Shown: positions 37,548 to 45,096 of the stretch, piece after piece | Position numbering within the stretch: the stretch's first letter is position 1 | Layout of the letters: each line of letters opens with the position of its first letter | Source: Planctomycetota bacterium | GTDB taxonomy: Bacteria; Planctomycetota; Phycisphaerae; Phycisphaerales; UBA1924 | Length of the DNA stretch: 64,000 nucleotides | Direction of reading: 5' to 3' | Assembly (NCBI GenBank): GCA_039819165.1 | Contig: JBCBSM010000001.1 | Span: forward strand, 2,356,001-2,420,000 | Position numbers and translations under genes: made by a program | The notes under the pieces: model-generated | Seen by the model: the letters and a program-made list of their open reading frames with translations, nothing else | What the model was told of the DNA's origin: nothing | Database searches by the model: none

Positions 37548-37778
37548 GTGCCCCAAGCCGGTAGGCCCCGGCCTCGATGGAACAGCCCAACGGTCCGCAC
37601 GGCCCGCCTAGGCGGGCTGTGCGTCGTGTCGGCCATCGGGTTGATTGGTGCGGGCGCAATCGCGGCGGCCAGCCCGACCAGGCCCGCGCTGCTGCTGGCC
37701 GCCGGCCTGCTCGCACTGCCCGCCCTGGGCTTGGCCGCCCTCGCGGCCGACCGTTGGCTGCGGACCCGCCTGGGCTAA
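37548..37778 (+). CDS. small membrane protein, two transmembrane segments
   Basis: 76 aa. GTG 37548 has GAGGGAG at good distance. A basic, Pro-rich leader (MPQAGRPRPRWNSPTV) is followed by two hydrophobic segments (about 24-41 and 48-66) separated by SPTRP and a short basic end (DRWLRTRLG). Divergent from bamA, 196 nt apart. Family unknown. The SD and two clean hydrophobic segments support it being real, since random shadows here are Arg-rich. Confidence 0.55.
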   Translation: MPQAGRPRPRWNSPTVRTARLGGLCVVSAIGLIGAGAIAAASPTRPALLLAAGLLALPALGLAALAADRWLRTRLG

Positions 37779-37831
37779 GGGCCCCGGTGAGCCGGTCCGC
37801 AAGCCGGGTGCCCCGCGGCCGAAAGTGGACG

Positions 37832-38380
37832 TCAGGCGCCCGCGGTCGCCTCGACGGGCTGGGCGGCCGGGAAGTCCACGTCGGTCTGGTTCACGTGGTT
37901 GAAGTAGTTGGTGTAGAAGTTCAGGGCGACGGCGCCGATGACCTCGACAACCGCGCCGTCGTCGTAGCCCGCGCCGCGGAAGGCGGCCAGGTCCGAGTCG
38001 TCGACGAAGCCCTTCTTCTCGACGATCGCGTGCGCGAAGGTGGCCAGGGCGCTGAGCTTGGCGTCGTCCAGGTCGCCCCGGCGGGCGCCCAGCGTCTGCT
38101 CCTCGCTCAGCCCCGCGCCCTTGCCCAGGGCGGTGTGGGCCGCCAGGCAATAGTCGCAGCTGTTCCGCTGGCCCACGACGAGGGCAACGATCTCTCGCTC
38201 GCCGGCCGACAGCGAGCCCTCGCCCAGAGCCCCCGACATGTTCATGTAGGCTTTCAGGCCCGCGGCCGAGTTGGCCATGCCCTTGATGATGTTGATGTGC
38301 ATGCTCTTGAGCGGCCCATCGAGCAGGTCCTTGACCTCTCCGGTGGCGCTCGCGGGATCGACGACGTTCAGGCGTGGCAT
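37832..38380 (-). CDS. carboxymuconolactone decarboxylase / AhpD-like protein
   Basis: 182 aa. The AhpD-like fold carries the redox motif SCDYCLAAHTALGKGAG with Cys-x-x-Cys and the nearby His, as in alkylhydroperoxidase AhpD and related CMD proteins. AEREIVALVVGQRNSC-like (SAGEREIVALVVGQRNSCDY) helix precedes it. AAGGAG SD is before ATG 38380. Likely a thiol-dependent peroxidase or antioxidant; no AhpC partner lies nearby. 53 nt after the convergent small membrane gene. Confidence 0.85.
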   Translation of the reverse strand: MPRLNVVDPASATGEVKDLLDGPLKSMHINIIKGMANSAAGLKAYMNMSGALGEGSLSAGEREIVALVVGQRNSCDYCLAAHTALGKGAGLSEEQTLGARRGDLDDAKLSALATFAHAIVEKKGFVDDSDLAAFRGAGYDDGAVVEVIGAVALNFYTNYFNHVNQTDVDFPAAQPVEATAGA

Positions 38381-38487
38381 GGTGCGCTCCTTTCTCGTGC
38401 CGCACGCGGTTCGTATCGGAATTCGTGCGGCGGGAGTTAGCGGAACCGCCGCCCCGCCGCATCTATTCGCCCGGCCGCCGACAAACG

Positions 38488-38512
38488 AAAAAACCGGCCT
38501 TCCGTGGCCGGT
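38488..38512 (-). terminator. intrinsic terminator of the histone-like gene
   Basis: ACCGGCC and GGCCGGT form a 7-bp stem around TTCCGT. On the minus strand it is followed by six T, so it is a proper rho-independent terminator, 42 nt past the histone-like gene's stop. Confidence 0.8.
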
Positions 38513-38553
38513 CCTCGATCGAAGCGATCGTGCGAAGCTCGGGGGAATCGGGG

Positions 38554-39492
38554 CTAGGCGGCCCGGCGGGTCGAGCGGCGGACGCTGGTCCGGGCCGTGC
38601 TGCGGCCAGTGGTGCCGCGACCGGTCGAGCGGCTGCGGGTGCCCGCCAGCCGCAGGCCACGCGAGGTGGTGCGACGGGCCGTCGAACGCTTCGCCGTGCT
38701 CCGCGCGGTCGTAGCCCGGCGGGCCGGCGACTTGCGGGCGGTGCTGCGGGCCGTGGTCGTCCGGCGAGTCGCCGGCTTGCGGGCGGTCGTGCTCCGGCGA
38801 GTCGCCGGCTTGCGGCTGGTGCTCCGGCCGGTGCTCCGGCTGCGAGCCGTGGTGGCCTTGCGGGCCGTGCTCCGCGCGGTCGTGCGGCGGGCGGTCGACT
38901 TGCGGGCGGTCGTCCGGCTGCGAGTCGTCGTCGCCTTGCGCGCCGTCGTGCTGCGGCGGGTCGCGGGCTTACGCGTCGTCGTCCGGCTGCGAGCCGTCGT
39001 CGCCTTGCGGGCGGTCGTGCTGCGGCGAGTCGCCGGCTTGCGGGCCGTGCTCCGCGCCGTGGTTGTCCGCCGGGTGGCCGGCTTGCGGTTGGTGGTCCGG
39101 CTCGTGGTCCGGCTGCGGGCCGTGGTCGCCTTGCGGGTCGTCGCCCGGCCGGTGGTCTTGCGGGCCGTGGTCGCCCGCCGGGTGGCGGGCTTGCGGCTCG
39201 TGCTGCGGCTGCGGGTCGTGCTCGCCGTGCTCCGGCCGGTGGTCTTGCGGCCGGTGGTCTTCCGCGCCGTCGTCCGGCTAGTCGTCTTGCGGGCGGTGCT
39301 GCGACCGGTGGTCTTGCGAGCCGTCGGCCTGCCGGTGGTCTTGCGGGCGGTCGTCTTGCGGCCGCTGGTGGTCCGGCTGGTGGTCTTGCGGCTGCGGCTC
39401 GGGCTGCTCTTCACGCGGCGGCTCGAGGTCGTGCGGGCCGCGTGCGTGCGGCCGCCCGACGCGCGTCGGCGGGTGGTCGTGGTCCTGGCCAT
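38554..39492 (-). CDS. hyperbasic histone-H1-like repeat protein
   Basis: 312 aa built almost wholly of Arg, Thr, Ala, Ser, Lys, Pro and a few Gly. Recurring units are RKPATRRSTTARKATTARS and TARKTTGRSTARKTTSRTTA; the variants share the ATRR or ARKT core. It has no predicted fold and a very high positive charge, like eukaryotic H1 tails or the bacterial Hc2/AlgP-type DNA-binding repeats. SD GGAG precedes ATG 39492 and a clear terminator follows. The proposed role is DNA compaction; phosphorylation of Thr/Ser could modulate it. Codon repetition suggests expansion by slippage or recombination. Confidence 0.75.
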   Translation of the reverse strand: MARTTTTRRRASGGRTHAARTTSSRRVKSSPSRSRKTTSRTTSGRKTTARKTTGRPTARKTTGRSTARKTTSRTTARKTTGRKTTGRSTASTTRSRSTSRKPATRRATTARKTTGRATTRKATTARSRTTSRTTNRKPATRRTTTARSTARKPATRRSTTARKATTARSRTTTRKPATRRSTTARKATTTRSRTTARKSTARRTTARSTARKATTARSRSTGRSTSRKPATRRSTTARKPATRRTTTARSTARKSPARRATTARSTAKRSTARRTTSRGLRLAGTRSRSTGRGTTGRSTARTSVRRSTRRAA

Positions 39493-39725
39493 CACAACAT
39501 CTCCATCAAGGGCCGCGGCCAGTTGGCTCCCCCGGGCACCCGGCCCATCCGTGGGCGGAGGCGTGCGCGCGACCGTGCATTCCGTGCGTTCGGCCACCCA
39601 CGACGGGTGGACCTCCCGTATCGGCCCAACCATCGACCGAGCGGCGCAGCTGCATAAGCAGAAGCCACGAGCCGATCGAAGAAATACCATCAGTCCGGCA
39701 GTTTTTGCTTCACTCAGGAGACGCC

Positions 39726-41135
39726 GTGCACGCACGCCACGCGATCGACAAACCCGCCGCGCAGCATCCGCCCCCTGCCGGCTGGACGCACGATTCCTGG
39801 CGAGACAGGCCGCACGCGCACGGCGTCGCCTACGCCGACGCGACGCACCTCGCCCGCGTCACCGAACGCCTGTCCCAGCTGCCCCCACTGGTGACCTCCT
39901 GGGAGATCGAGCGGCTCAAGGACCAACTCGCCCAGGTGCAGCGCGGCGAGCGGCTGGTCATCCAGGGCGGCGATTGCGCCGAGACCCTGGCCGATTGCCG
40001 CCCGCGCGTCATCACCAGCACCCTCAAGATCCTGCTGCAGATGAGCCTGGTCGTCATCCACGGCTCGCGTCGGCCGGTCGTCCGCGTCGGCCGCTTCGCC
40101 GGCCAATACGCCAAGCCCCGCAGCGCCCCCACCGAGACCCGCGAGATCGACGGCACGCCCTGCACGCTGCCCAGCTACTTCGGCGACCTCGTCAACCACG
40201 TGGACTTCGACGAGCGCGCACGCGAGCCCGACCCAGAGATGCTGCTGGCCGGCTACCACCACGCCGCGATGACACTCAACTTCATCCGCTCGCTCGCCGG
40301 CGGCGGCTTCGCCGACCTGCACCACGCCGATACCTGGAACCTCAAGTTTCTCACCAACGCCGGCCTGCCCGAGCACCTCCGAGGCCAGTACCAGCAGACC
40401 GTCAAGGAGGTCCAGGATGCCATCCGCTTCGCCGAGTCCATCGGCGAGGGCCACCTCGGCGAGCTCGGCCGCGTCGAGTTCTTCGCCAGCCACGAGGGCC
40501 TCAACCTCGAGTACGAGAGCGCCCAGACCCGCACCGTGCCCCGCCGCGAGGGCCACTACTGCCTCACCACGCACCTGCCCTGGATCGGCGAGCGCACGCG
40601 GGACATCGCCGGCGCGCACGTCGAGTTCTTCCGCGGCATCCGCAACCCCGTGGGCGTGAAGCTCGGCCCCAAGACCGCCCCCGAGGACGCCACCGAGCTG
40701 ATTCGAACACTGAATCCGTCGCGCGAGCCCGGCAAGATCGTGCTCATCACCCGCATGGGCGCGACCAACCTCGACGCCCTGCCCGCGCTCCTCGCCGCCG
40801 TCGAGCGCTCGGGCCAGCCCGTCGCCTGGCTGTGCGACCCCATGCACGGCAACGGCGAGCGCTCGCCCGACGGCATCAAGACCCGCCGCTTCGACGCCAT
40901 CGTGCGCGAGCTGGAGGCCACCATCGACGCCCACCGCCGCGCGGGCACCCACCTCGGCGGCGTCCACGTCGAGCTCACCGGCGACGACGTGACCGAGGTC
41001 GTCGGCGGCGCCTCGGGCGTGACCCACGAGACCCTGTCCGAGAACTACGCCACCGCCTGCGACCCCCGCCTCAACTACGCCCAGGCCCTCGAGCTGGCGT
41101 TCATCCTGGCGCGGGCGCTGGGCCAGAACGGCTAG
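39726..41135 (+). CDS. aroF: 3-deoxy-7-phosphoheptulonate synthase, class II
   Basis: 469 aa, first step of the shikimate pathway (phosphoenolpyruvate plus erythrose 4-phosphate to DAHP). Class II (plant/mycobacterial) marks: LVIQGGDCAETLADC, VRVGRFAGQYAKPRS, RTVPRREGHYCLTTHLPWIG, IRNPVGVKLGP, IVLITRMGATNLDALPALL and WLCDPMHGNGE. GTG 39726 fits because AGGAG lies 7 nt upstream; a TTG at 39705 is possible but would put the SD inside the gene. The symbol is a family-level label only. It is divergent from the histone-like gene by 233 nt; a short FmdB-like gene follows by 24 nt. Confidence 0.93.
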   Translation: MHARHAIDKPAAQHPPPAGWTHDSWRDRPHAHGVAYADATHLARVTERLSQLPPLVTSWEIERLKDQLAQVQRGERLVIQGGDCAETLADCRPRVITSTLKILLQMSLVVIHGSRRPVVRVGRFAGQYAKPRSAPTETREIDGTPCTLPSYFGDLVNHVDFDERAREPDPEMLLAGYHHAAMTLNFIRSLAGGGFADLHHADTWNLKFLTNAGLPEHLRGQYQQTVKEVQDAIRFAESIGEGHLGELGRVEFFASHEGLNLEYESAQTRTVPRREGHYCLTTHLPWIGERTRDIAGAHVEFFRGIRNPVGVKLGPKTAPEDATELIRTLNPSREPGKIVLITRMGATNLDALPALLAAVERSGQPVAWLCDPMHGNGERSPDGIKTRRFDAIVRELEATIDAHRRAGTHLGGVHVELTGDDVTEVVGGASGVTHETLSENYATACDPRLNYAQALELAFILARALGQNG

Positions 41136-41159
41136 CCGCCCCGCAACGTAGGATTCACC

Positions 41160-41459
41160 ATGCCCACGTACGACTACGAGCTGCTGGACACCGACGGCGA
41201 GCCCACCGGCGAGACCTTCGAATGGGTCCAGCCCATGAAGGACGACGCCCTCACCAAGCACCCCGAGACCGGCCAGCCCTGCCGCCGGGCGATCTCGGCC
41301 CCCGCCATCGCCGGCAAGTGGAGCGACCTCAACAAGACCCAGATGAGCAACAAGCGGCTGGGCGAGCTGGGCTTCACCAAGTTCGAGAAGAAGGGCGACG
41401 GCTACTACGAACGTACCGCCGGCAACCAGGGGCCCAAGTCGATCGTCCGCGAGGACTAG
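41160..41459 (+). CDS. FmdB-like protein lacking zinc ligands
   Basis: 99 aa. The N-terminal MPTYDYELLDTDGE...FEWVQPMKDDALTK pattern matches FmdB zinc-ribbon proteins (MPTYEYRCxxCG...). The Cys pairs are gone, with only Cys at about residue 41 (GQPCRRAIS) left. The C-terminal half is basic and unlike the usual short ribbon. It follows the DAHP synthase gene by 24 nt in the same direction, and its stop overlaps the stop of the convergent PIG-L gene by 3 nt. A role in binding without zinc is possible; function unknown. Confidence 0.65.
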   Translation: MPTYDYELLDTDGEPTGETFEWVQPMKDDALTKHPETGQPCRRAISAPAIAGKWSDLNKTQMSNKRLGELGFTKFEKKGDGYYERTAGNQGPKSIVRED

Positions 41460-42196
41460 GCCACGAGTCCGTCGAGGCCGCTCAGCCCCACAGGCTCCTT
41501 CGTAAAGAACGGCTCCCCCGCCGCCGTGCCGATGCGGCTGCCGAAGTACAGCGCCGCCGCCTCCACCCAGTCCAGGATCTTGCGGTTCTTCTCGGGCAGC
41601 ACGAACTGCGTGTGGTACGCCCGGGCCGACGCGACCTTCCGCTCGACGTAGCCGCTCACGTCGATCACGAAGTTCGGGTCGGCCACCCACCGCAGGTGCG
41701 TCGCGTAGTAGTAGAACAGCCACCGGGGGTAGATCGGCGGGCCGATCTGGTCGTACCCCGGCGGCACGGGCATGTCGATCTTGGTCAGCTTGGCGTCGAA
41801 GCGCGCATCCTCCACGATCCGCGTGACGGCGCGATGATCCGGGTGCGCGTCCTGGAAGTAGGGCGTGAACACGATCTGCGCCTGGTGGGCCCGGATCACC
41901 CCCGCCATCGCGTGCCGCGTTGCGAGGGTGTGCTCGACCATGCGGTTGGGCAGCCCTAGCAGGCACCGCCGCACGGGCTTCGCATCCGGGAACGCGGCCG
42001 GATCGGGCGAGAGGATGGCCGCCGCGTCCGCCGCCTCCTTCGCCCGCGTCTCGGGGTCGCCGTAGGGCGTGGGCTCGCCGTTGGTGACGTCCAGCAGCAG
42101 CACGTCGTGCCCCTGCTCGGCGAGCCTGGCGATCGTGCCGCCCATGCCCAGCTCTTGGTCATCGGGGTGTGGTCCTACGACGAGGATGTTGGCCAT
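41456..42196 (-). CDS. PIG-L family deacetylase (BshB-like)
   Basis: 246 aa. Zinc-dependent N-acetylglucosaminyl deacetylase of the LmbE/PIG-L family: PHPDDQELGMGGTIARL and DAHPDHRA hold the metal-binding His/Asp residues. Length and the motif GLPNRMVEHTLATRHAM are close to BshB1, which deacetylates GlcNAc-malate in bacillithiol synthesis. A BshC-like gene is at 57-58.5 kb in the same window. The ATG 42196 follows a short non-coding leader. BshB identity is probable, not proven. Confidence 0.8.
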   Translation of the reverse strand: MANILVVGPHPDDQELGMGGTIARLAEQGHDVLLLDVTNGEPTPYGDPETRAKEAADAAAILSPDPAAFPDAKPVRRCLLGLPNRMVEHTLATRHAMAGVIRAHQAQIVFTPYFQDAHPDHRAVTRIVEDARFDAKLTKIDMPVPPGYDQIGPPIYPRWLFYYYATHLRWVADPNFVIDVSGYVERKVASARAYHTQFVLPEKNRKILDWVEAAALYFGSRIGTAAGEPFFTKEPVGLSGLDGLVA

Positions 42197-42282
42197 GCCG
42201 CCAGCGTAGAGCGCTAGCCTCCCATGCACGTGGCACGCCGCCACGATCGTGCGATCTCGCACGCAACGCAAAGGAGCACGCC

Positions 42283-42714
42283 ATGACCCGCCGCACCAGC
42301 CTCCGGTCGGCCCTCCCCCTCCTCGCCGCCGTCGCCGCGACCTCGATGCTCGCGGCCTGCGGCTCGTCGAGTTCGACCATGGTCGAGGGGGCCGTTGCCG
42401 GCCAGACCGTGGCGACCGGCAGCTTCTCGGGCCGCAACGACCACATCGTCACCGGCAGCGTGTCGATCATCCGCGACGGAAGCGACCACTTCGTCGTCCT
42501 GGCCGACGACTTCTCGCTCGACGGCGCGCCGGATCCGAAGATCGGCTTCGGCACCAGCGGCGCCTACGACGACGCCACCACCTTCACCGCACTGCGCAAC
42601 AAGACCGGGGCCCAGACCTACGCCGTGCCCGCCGGCATCGACCCGACCCAGTACAACGAGGTCTACATCTGGTGCGAGCAGTTCGCGGTGGCGCTCGGGG
42701 TGGCGCCCATCTGA
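42283..42714 (+). CDS. DM13-domain lipoprotein
   Basis: 143 aa. Lipoprotein signal with lipobox LAAC (about residue 26), then a Ser-rich linker and a DM13 domain (about 40-140) ending in the diagnostic NEVYIWCEQFAVALGVAP; GSVSIIRDGSDHFVVLADDF is its first strand pair. DM13 is a predicted electron-transfer or redox domain with a conserved Cys in the WC motif. AAAGGAG SD precedes ATG 42283. The convergent lipoprotein gene begins 13 nt away. Confidence 0.85.
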   Translation: MTRRTSLRSALPLLAAVAATSMLAACGSSSSTMVEGAVAGQTVATGSFSGRNDHIVTGSVSIIRDGSDHFVVLADDFSLDGAPDPKIGFGTSGAYDDATTFTALRNKTGAQTYAVPAGIDPTQYNEVYIWCEQFAVALGVAPI

Positions 42715-42727
42715 CGGGCGGCCGACG

Positions 42728-43156
42728 CTACCGCCGATCGCCCACCGCGATGAAGCCGTACTTCAGCGATCGCCCGCCCCCGGCCTCGGGCGTCACCATC
42801 TCCACCAGCGCGATCAGCTCGGGTGCCTCGGCCGCGAAGAAGCCGCCCGCGCGGAACCGCCGCCCCTGCTCGTCGATGAAACGGCCCAGCGGGATCTCGA
42901 GCGTCTGGCCGATGTCCAGCCCCTCGATGTCGTAGCCGTAGCGGCCGTTGAGCCACAGCGTGCCGGGGCCGAAGGAGTAGGGCGTCGTGTTGGTCAGCCG
43001 CAGCCGGGTGCCCTCGCGGAAGGCGTGGATGTCCAGCGTCTCGACGGGCGGCAGCGCCTCGGGGTAGCGCGGGCCGCTGTCCAGCTCGCCGCCCGTCCGG
43101 CAGCCGGCGAGCGCAAGATAGAGTCCGAGAACGAGCGCGGCGGGCCTGGCAGACAT
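42728..43156 (-). CDS. small lipoprotein of unknown function
   Basis: 142 aa. Lipoprotein signal (MSARPAALVLGLYLALAGC). The mature part is beta-rich (TRLRLTNTTPYSFGPGTLWL, LNGRYGYDIEGLDIGQTLEI), resembling a small Ig-like or immunoglobulin-type domain. GAGG before ATG 43156. Convergent with the DM13 lipoprotein gene. Family unknown. Confidence 0.65.
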   Translation of the reverse strand: MSARPAALVLGLYLALAGCRTGGELDSGPRYPEALPPVETLDIHAFREGTRLRLTNTTPYSFGPGTLWLNGRYGYDIEGLDIGQTLEIPLGRFIDEQGRRFRAGGFFAAEAPELIALVEMVTPEAGGGRSLKYGFIAVGDRR

Positions 43157-43216
43157 GGCCAATCCTCGCCGCCCCGACGCCGCCGATCCACCGCCGGCCT
43201 CCACTACCCTTGCCCA

Positions 43217-44515
43217 GTGAGCTGCGAGACGGCATCCCGCAACGCCACCGCGCCCGAGCCGGGCATCGCCCCCGGCGGCGAATCGCTGGACCCCCGCGCC
43301 AGCGCGCGGGCCATCGGCCGCAACGGCGTCGATCCACGGCTGCCGGCGGCCATCCCCGGCTTCGACGCGCCCTTCTTCCAGGCGGGCCTCGCCGGCTACT
43401 CCGACGCCGCCATGCGGCTGATCGCACGCCGCCACGGCTGCCCGCTGTGCGTCACCGAGGCCCTGCTCGACCGAACCCTGCTCGCCGGCGGCCGCGGATT
43501 CGCCAAGGCCGACCTGGGCGAGCTGCACGACAACGTGCCCGGCGGCGACGAGGACCATCCCCTCGCCGGCCAGATCATGGGCAGCGACCCCGGCGAGATG
43601 GCCGCCGCCGCAATCAAGATGGTCGAGCAGGGCAGCCGGACGCCCAGGGCGTACCGCAAGCTGGCCACGGATCGGGCAATGGGCAATGGGCAACGGACAA
43701 TGGCTTCGCATGCGGGGCCATCTTCGGAATCCGACCCCATTGCCCGTTGCCCATTGCCCATTGCCTTCTTCCAGGCCATCGACATCAACCTCGCCTGCCC
43801 CGTCCGCAAGATCGCCAAGAAGGCGCGGGGCGGCCACTGGCTGGCCGAGCCCGAGGGCGCCATCGCCATCCTGCGGGCCGTCCGCGAGGCCGTGCCCGAC
43901 GCGATCCCCGTCACCGTCAAGATGCGCCGCAGCTTCGACGACACCCCCGAGATGGCCCGCAGCTTCCTGCGGATCTTCGACGCTTCCTACGACCTGGGCT
44001 GCGCCTGGGTCACCGTGCACGGCCGAACCGTGCAGCAGAAGTACGTCGGCCCCAGCCGCTGGGACCTGCTCCGTGGCATCGTCCGCAGCAGGCCCGGCCG
44101 AGTCGTCTTCGGCTCGGGCGACATCTGGAACGCCGCCGACATCTTCCGCATGATCGAGTACACCGGCGTCGCGGGCGCGAGCGTGGCCCGCGGCTGCATC
44201 GGCAATCCCTGGATCTTCCGCCAGGCCCGCGACATGATGGCCGGCGCCGAGCCCCGCCCGCCCACAATCGCCGAGCAGCGGCAAGTGCTGGAGGACCACT
44301 TCGACCTGGCCCTCCGCGTCAACGCCGACAAACGCGACCCCGAGCTGCACACCGGCAAGACCATGCGCAAGTTCGCCATCCGCTTCGCGGCCCACCATCC
44401 GGATGCCGCCGCCGTCCGCACGCGGTTCATCGCCGTCAAGAGCACCAGCGACTGGCGGAACGTGCTCGACGCCTTCTACCAGCCCGCGGCCGCGCCGGCG
44501 GGAGCACCGGCGTGA
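43217..44515 (+). CDS. dus: tRNA-dihydrouridine synthase with in-frame insertion
   Basis: 432-aa FMN enzyme that reduces uridine in tRNA D-loops. Motifs: QAGLAGYSDAAMRLIARRHG, AGQIMGSDPGEMAAAAIKM, AIDINLACPVRKIAKKARGG (catalytic Cys in LACP), PVTVKMRRSF, WVTVHGRTVQQKYVG and NPWIFRQARDMM. Between MVEQG and FQAIDIN there are about 45 extra residues encoded by a palindromic, heptamer-rich stretch (43634-43768) that E. coli Dus lacks at this point. GTG 43217 (MSCETASRN) opens the frame; the N-terminal about 50 residues are extra too. The last base group overlaps the DinB gene by GTGA. Confidence 0.85.
   Translation: MSCETASRNATAPEPGIAPGGESLDPRASARAIGRNGVDPRLPAAIPGFDAPFFQAGLAGYSDAAMRLIARRHGCPLCVTEALLDRTLLAGGRGFAKADLGELHDNVPGGDEDHPLAGQIMGSDPGEMAAAAIKMVEQGSRTPRAYRKLATDRAMGNGQRTMASHAGPSSESDPIARCPLPIAFFQAIDINLACPVRKIAKKARGGHWLAEPEGAIAILRAVREAVPDAIPVTVKMRRSFDDTPEMARSFLRIFDASYDLGCAWVTVHGRTVQQKYVGPSRWDLLRGIVRSRPGRVVFGSGDIWNAADIFRMIEYTGVAGASVARGCIGNPWIFRQARDMMAGAEPRPPTIAEQRQVLEDHFDLALRVNADKRDPELHTGKTMRKFAIRFAAHHPDAAAVRTRFIAVKSTSDWRNVLDAFYQPAAAPAGAPA
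43675..43765. repeat. palindromic heptamer-repeat element inside dus
   Basis: Arms of 29 nt (43675-43703 and 43737-43765) are reverse complements with one mismatch, around a 33-nt loop. Each arm is a tandem array of GGGCAAT-type heptamers. The length stays a multiple of three, so dus remains open; 7-nt periodicity makes the reading frame rotate, giving mixed residues. It lies where a four-residue loop is expected in Dus, so it is an insertion. Heptamer tandem repeats of this kind are known as dispersed elements in some bacteria. Confidence 0.85.
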
Positions 44516-45096
44516 CCAGCGCCCGCTACACCGAAGGCCTCACCGGCGATCTGGTCCAGGGCTGGATCGCCGTGTTCGGCCGCCAGAAGGCCTTCGCCGA
44601 GCACGCCTTCGAGCAGCTCGACGACGCCGGCTTCTTCTGGTCGCCGGGCGAGGGCCTCAACAGCGTGGCCGTCATCGCCCGGCACCTGGCCGGCAACCTC
44701 CAGAGCCGCTGGAGCGACTTCCTCACCACAGACGGCGAGAAGCCCTGGCGCGACCGCGACGCCGAGTTCGCCCCGCCCGAGCCCACCGCCGAGGGCCGCG
44801 CGGCCGTCATGCACGAGTGGGAGGCCGGCTGGCGGACGCTCGTCGACGCCCTCGAGCCGCTCACGCCGGCGGACATCGACAAGACGGTCCCGATCCGCGG
44901 CGCGCCCCACGCCGTGCACGCCGCCGTCGCCCGCCAGCTGGACCATTACGGCTTCCACGTCGGCCAGATCAACGCCATCGCCCGCCTGCGCGTCGGCTCG
45001 GCCAGCTGGCGCTGGTTCACCATCCCGCCGGGCGGAACGCGGGCGTTCAACGAAGAGATGGCGAGAGCTATGGGGCGGTCGTCGCGAAACGCTTGA
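44512..45096 (+). CDS. DinB-like protein (DUF1572 type)
   Basis: 194 aa. A four-helix DinB/YfiT-like fold: GLNSVAVIARHLAGNLQSRW holds the first metal-binding His, and VARQLDHYGFHVGQINAIAR the second pair, the pattern of DUF1572. GTG 44512 overlaps the dus stop (GTGA), so it is coupled to dus. The C-terminus overlaps the end of the convergent DUF3800 gene by 29 nt; the tail may have been reshaped by insertion of that AT-rich patch. Likely a metal-dependent enzyme or thiol transferase-like protein; substrate unknown. Confidence 0.8.
   Translation: MTSARYTEGLTGDLVQGWIAVFGRQKAFAEHAFEQLDDAGFFWSPGEGLNSVAVIARHLAGNLQSRWSDFLTTDGEKPWRDRDAEFAPPEPTAEGRAAVMHEWEAGWRTLVDALEPLTPADIDKTVPIRGAPHAVHAAVARQLDHYGFHVGQINAIARLRVGSASWRWFTIPPGGTRAFNEEMARAMGRSSRNA

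Noticed and set aside
38554-39492. Repeats in this region as a possible CRISPR or satellite array
   Set aside because: The repeat units are codons of one open frame with variable lengths, no constant spacers, and a good SD and terminator; it is a repeat-protein gene.
43217-43370. The N-terminal extension of dus as a separate small gene
   Set aside because: It runs in the same frame into the Dus motifs without a stop, so it is part of the protein or an over-extended start.
43634-43768. The Dus insert as an intein or a sequencing frameshift
   Set aside because: It is far too short for an intein and lacks splicing residues; the frame is open across it and the sequence is an ordered palindrome, not an error.
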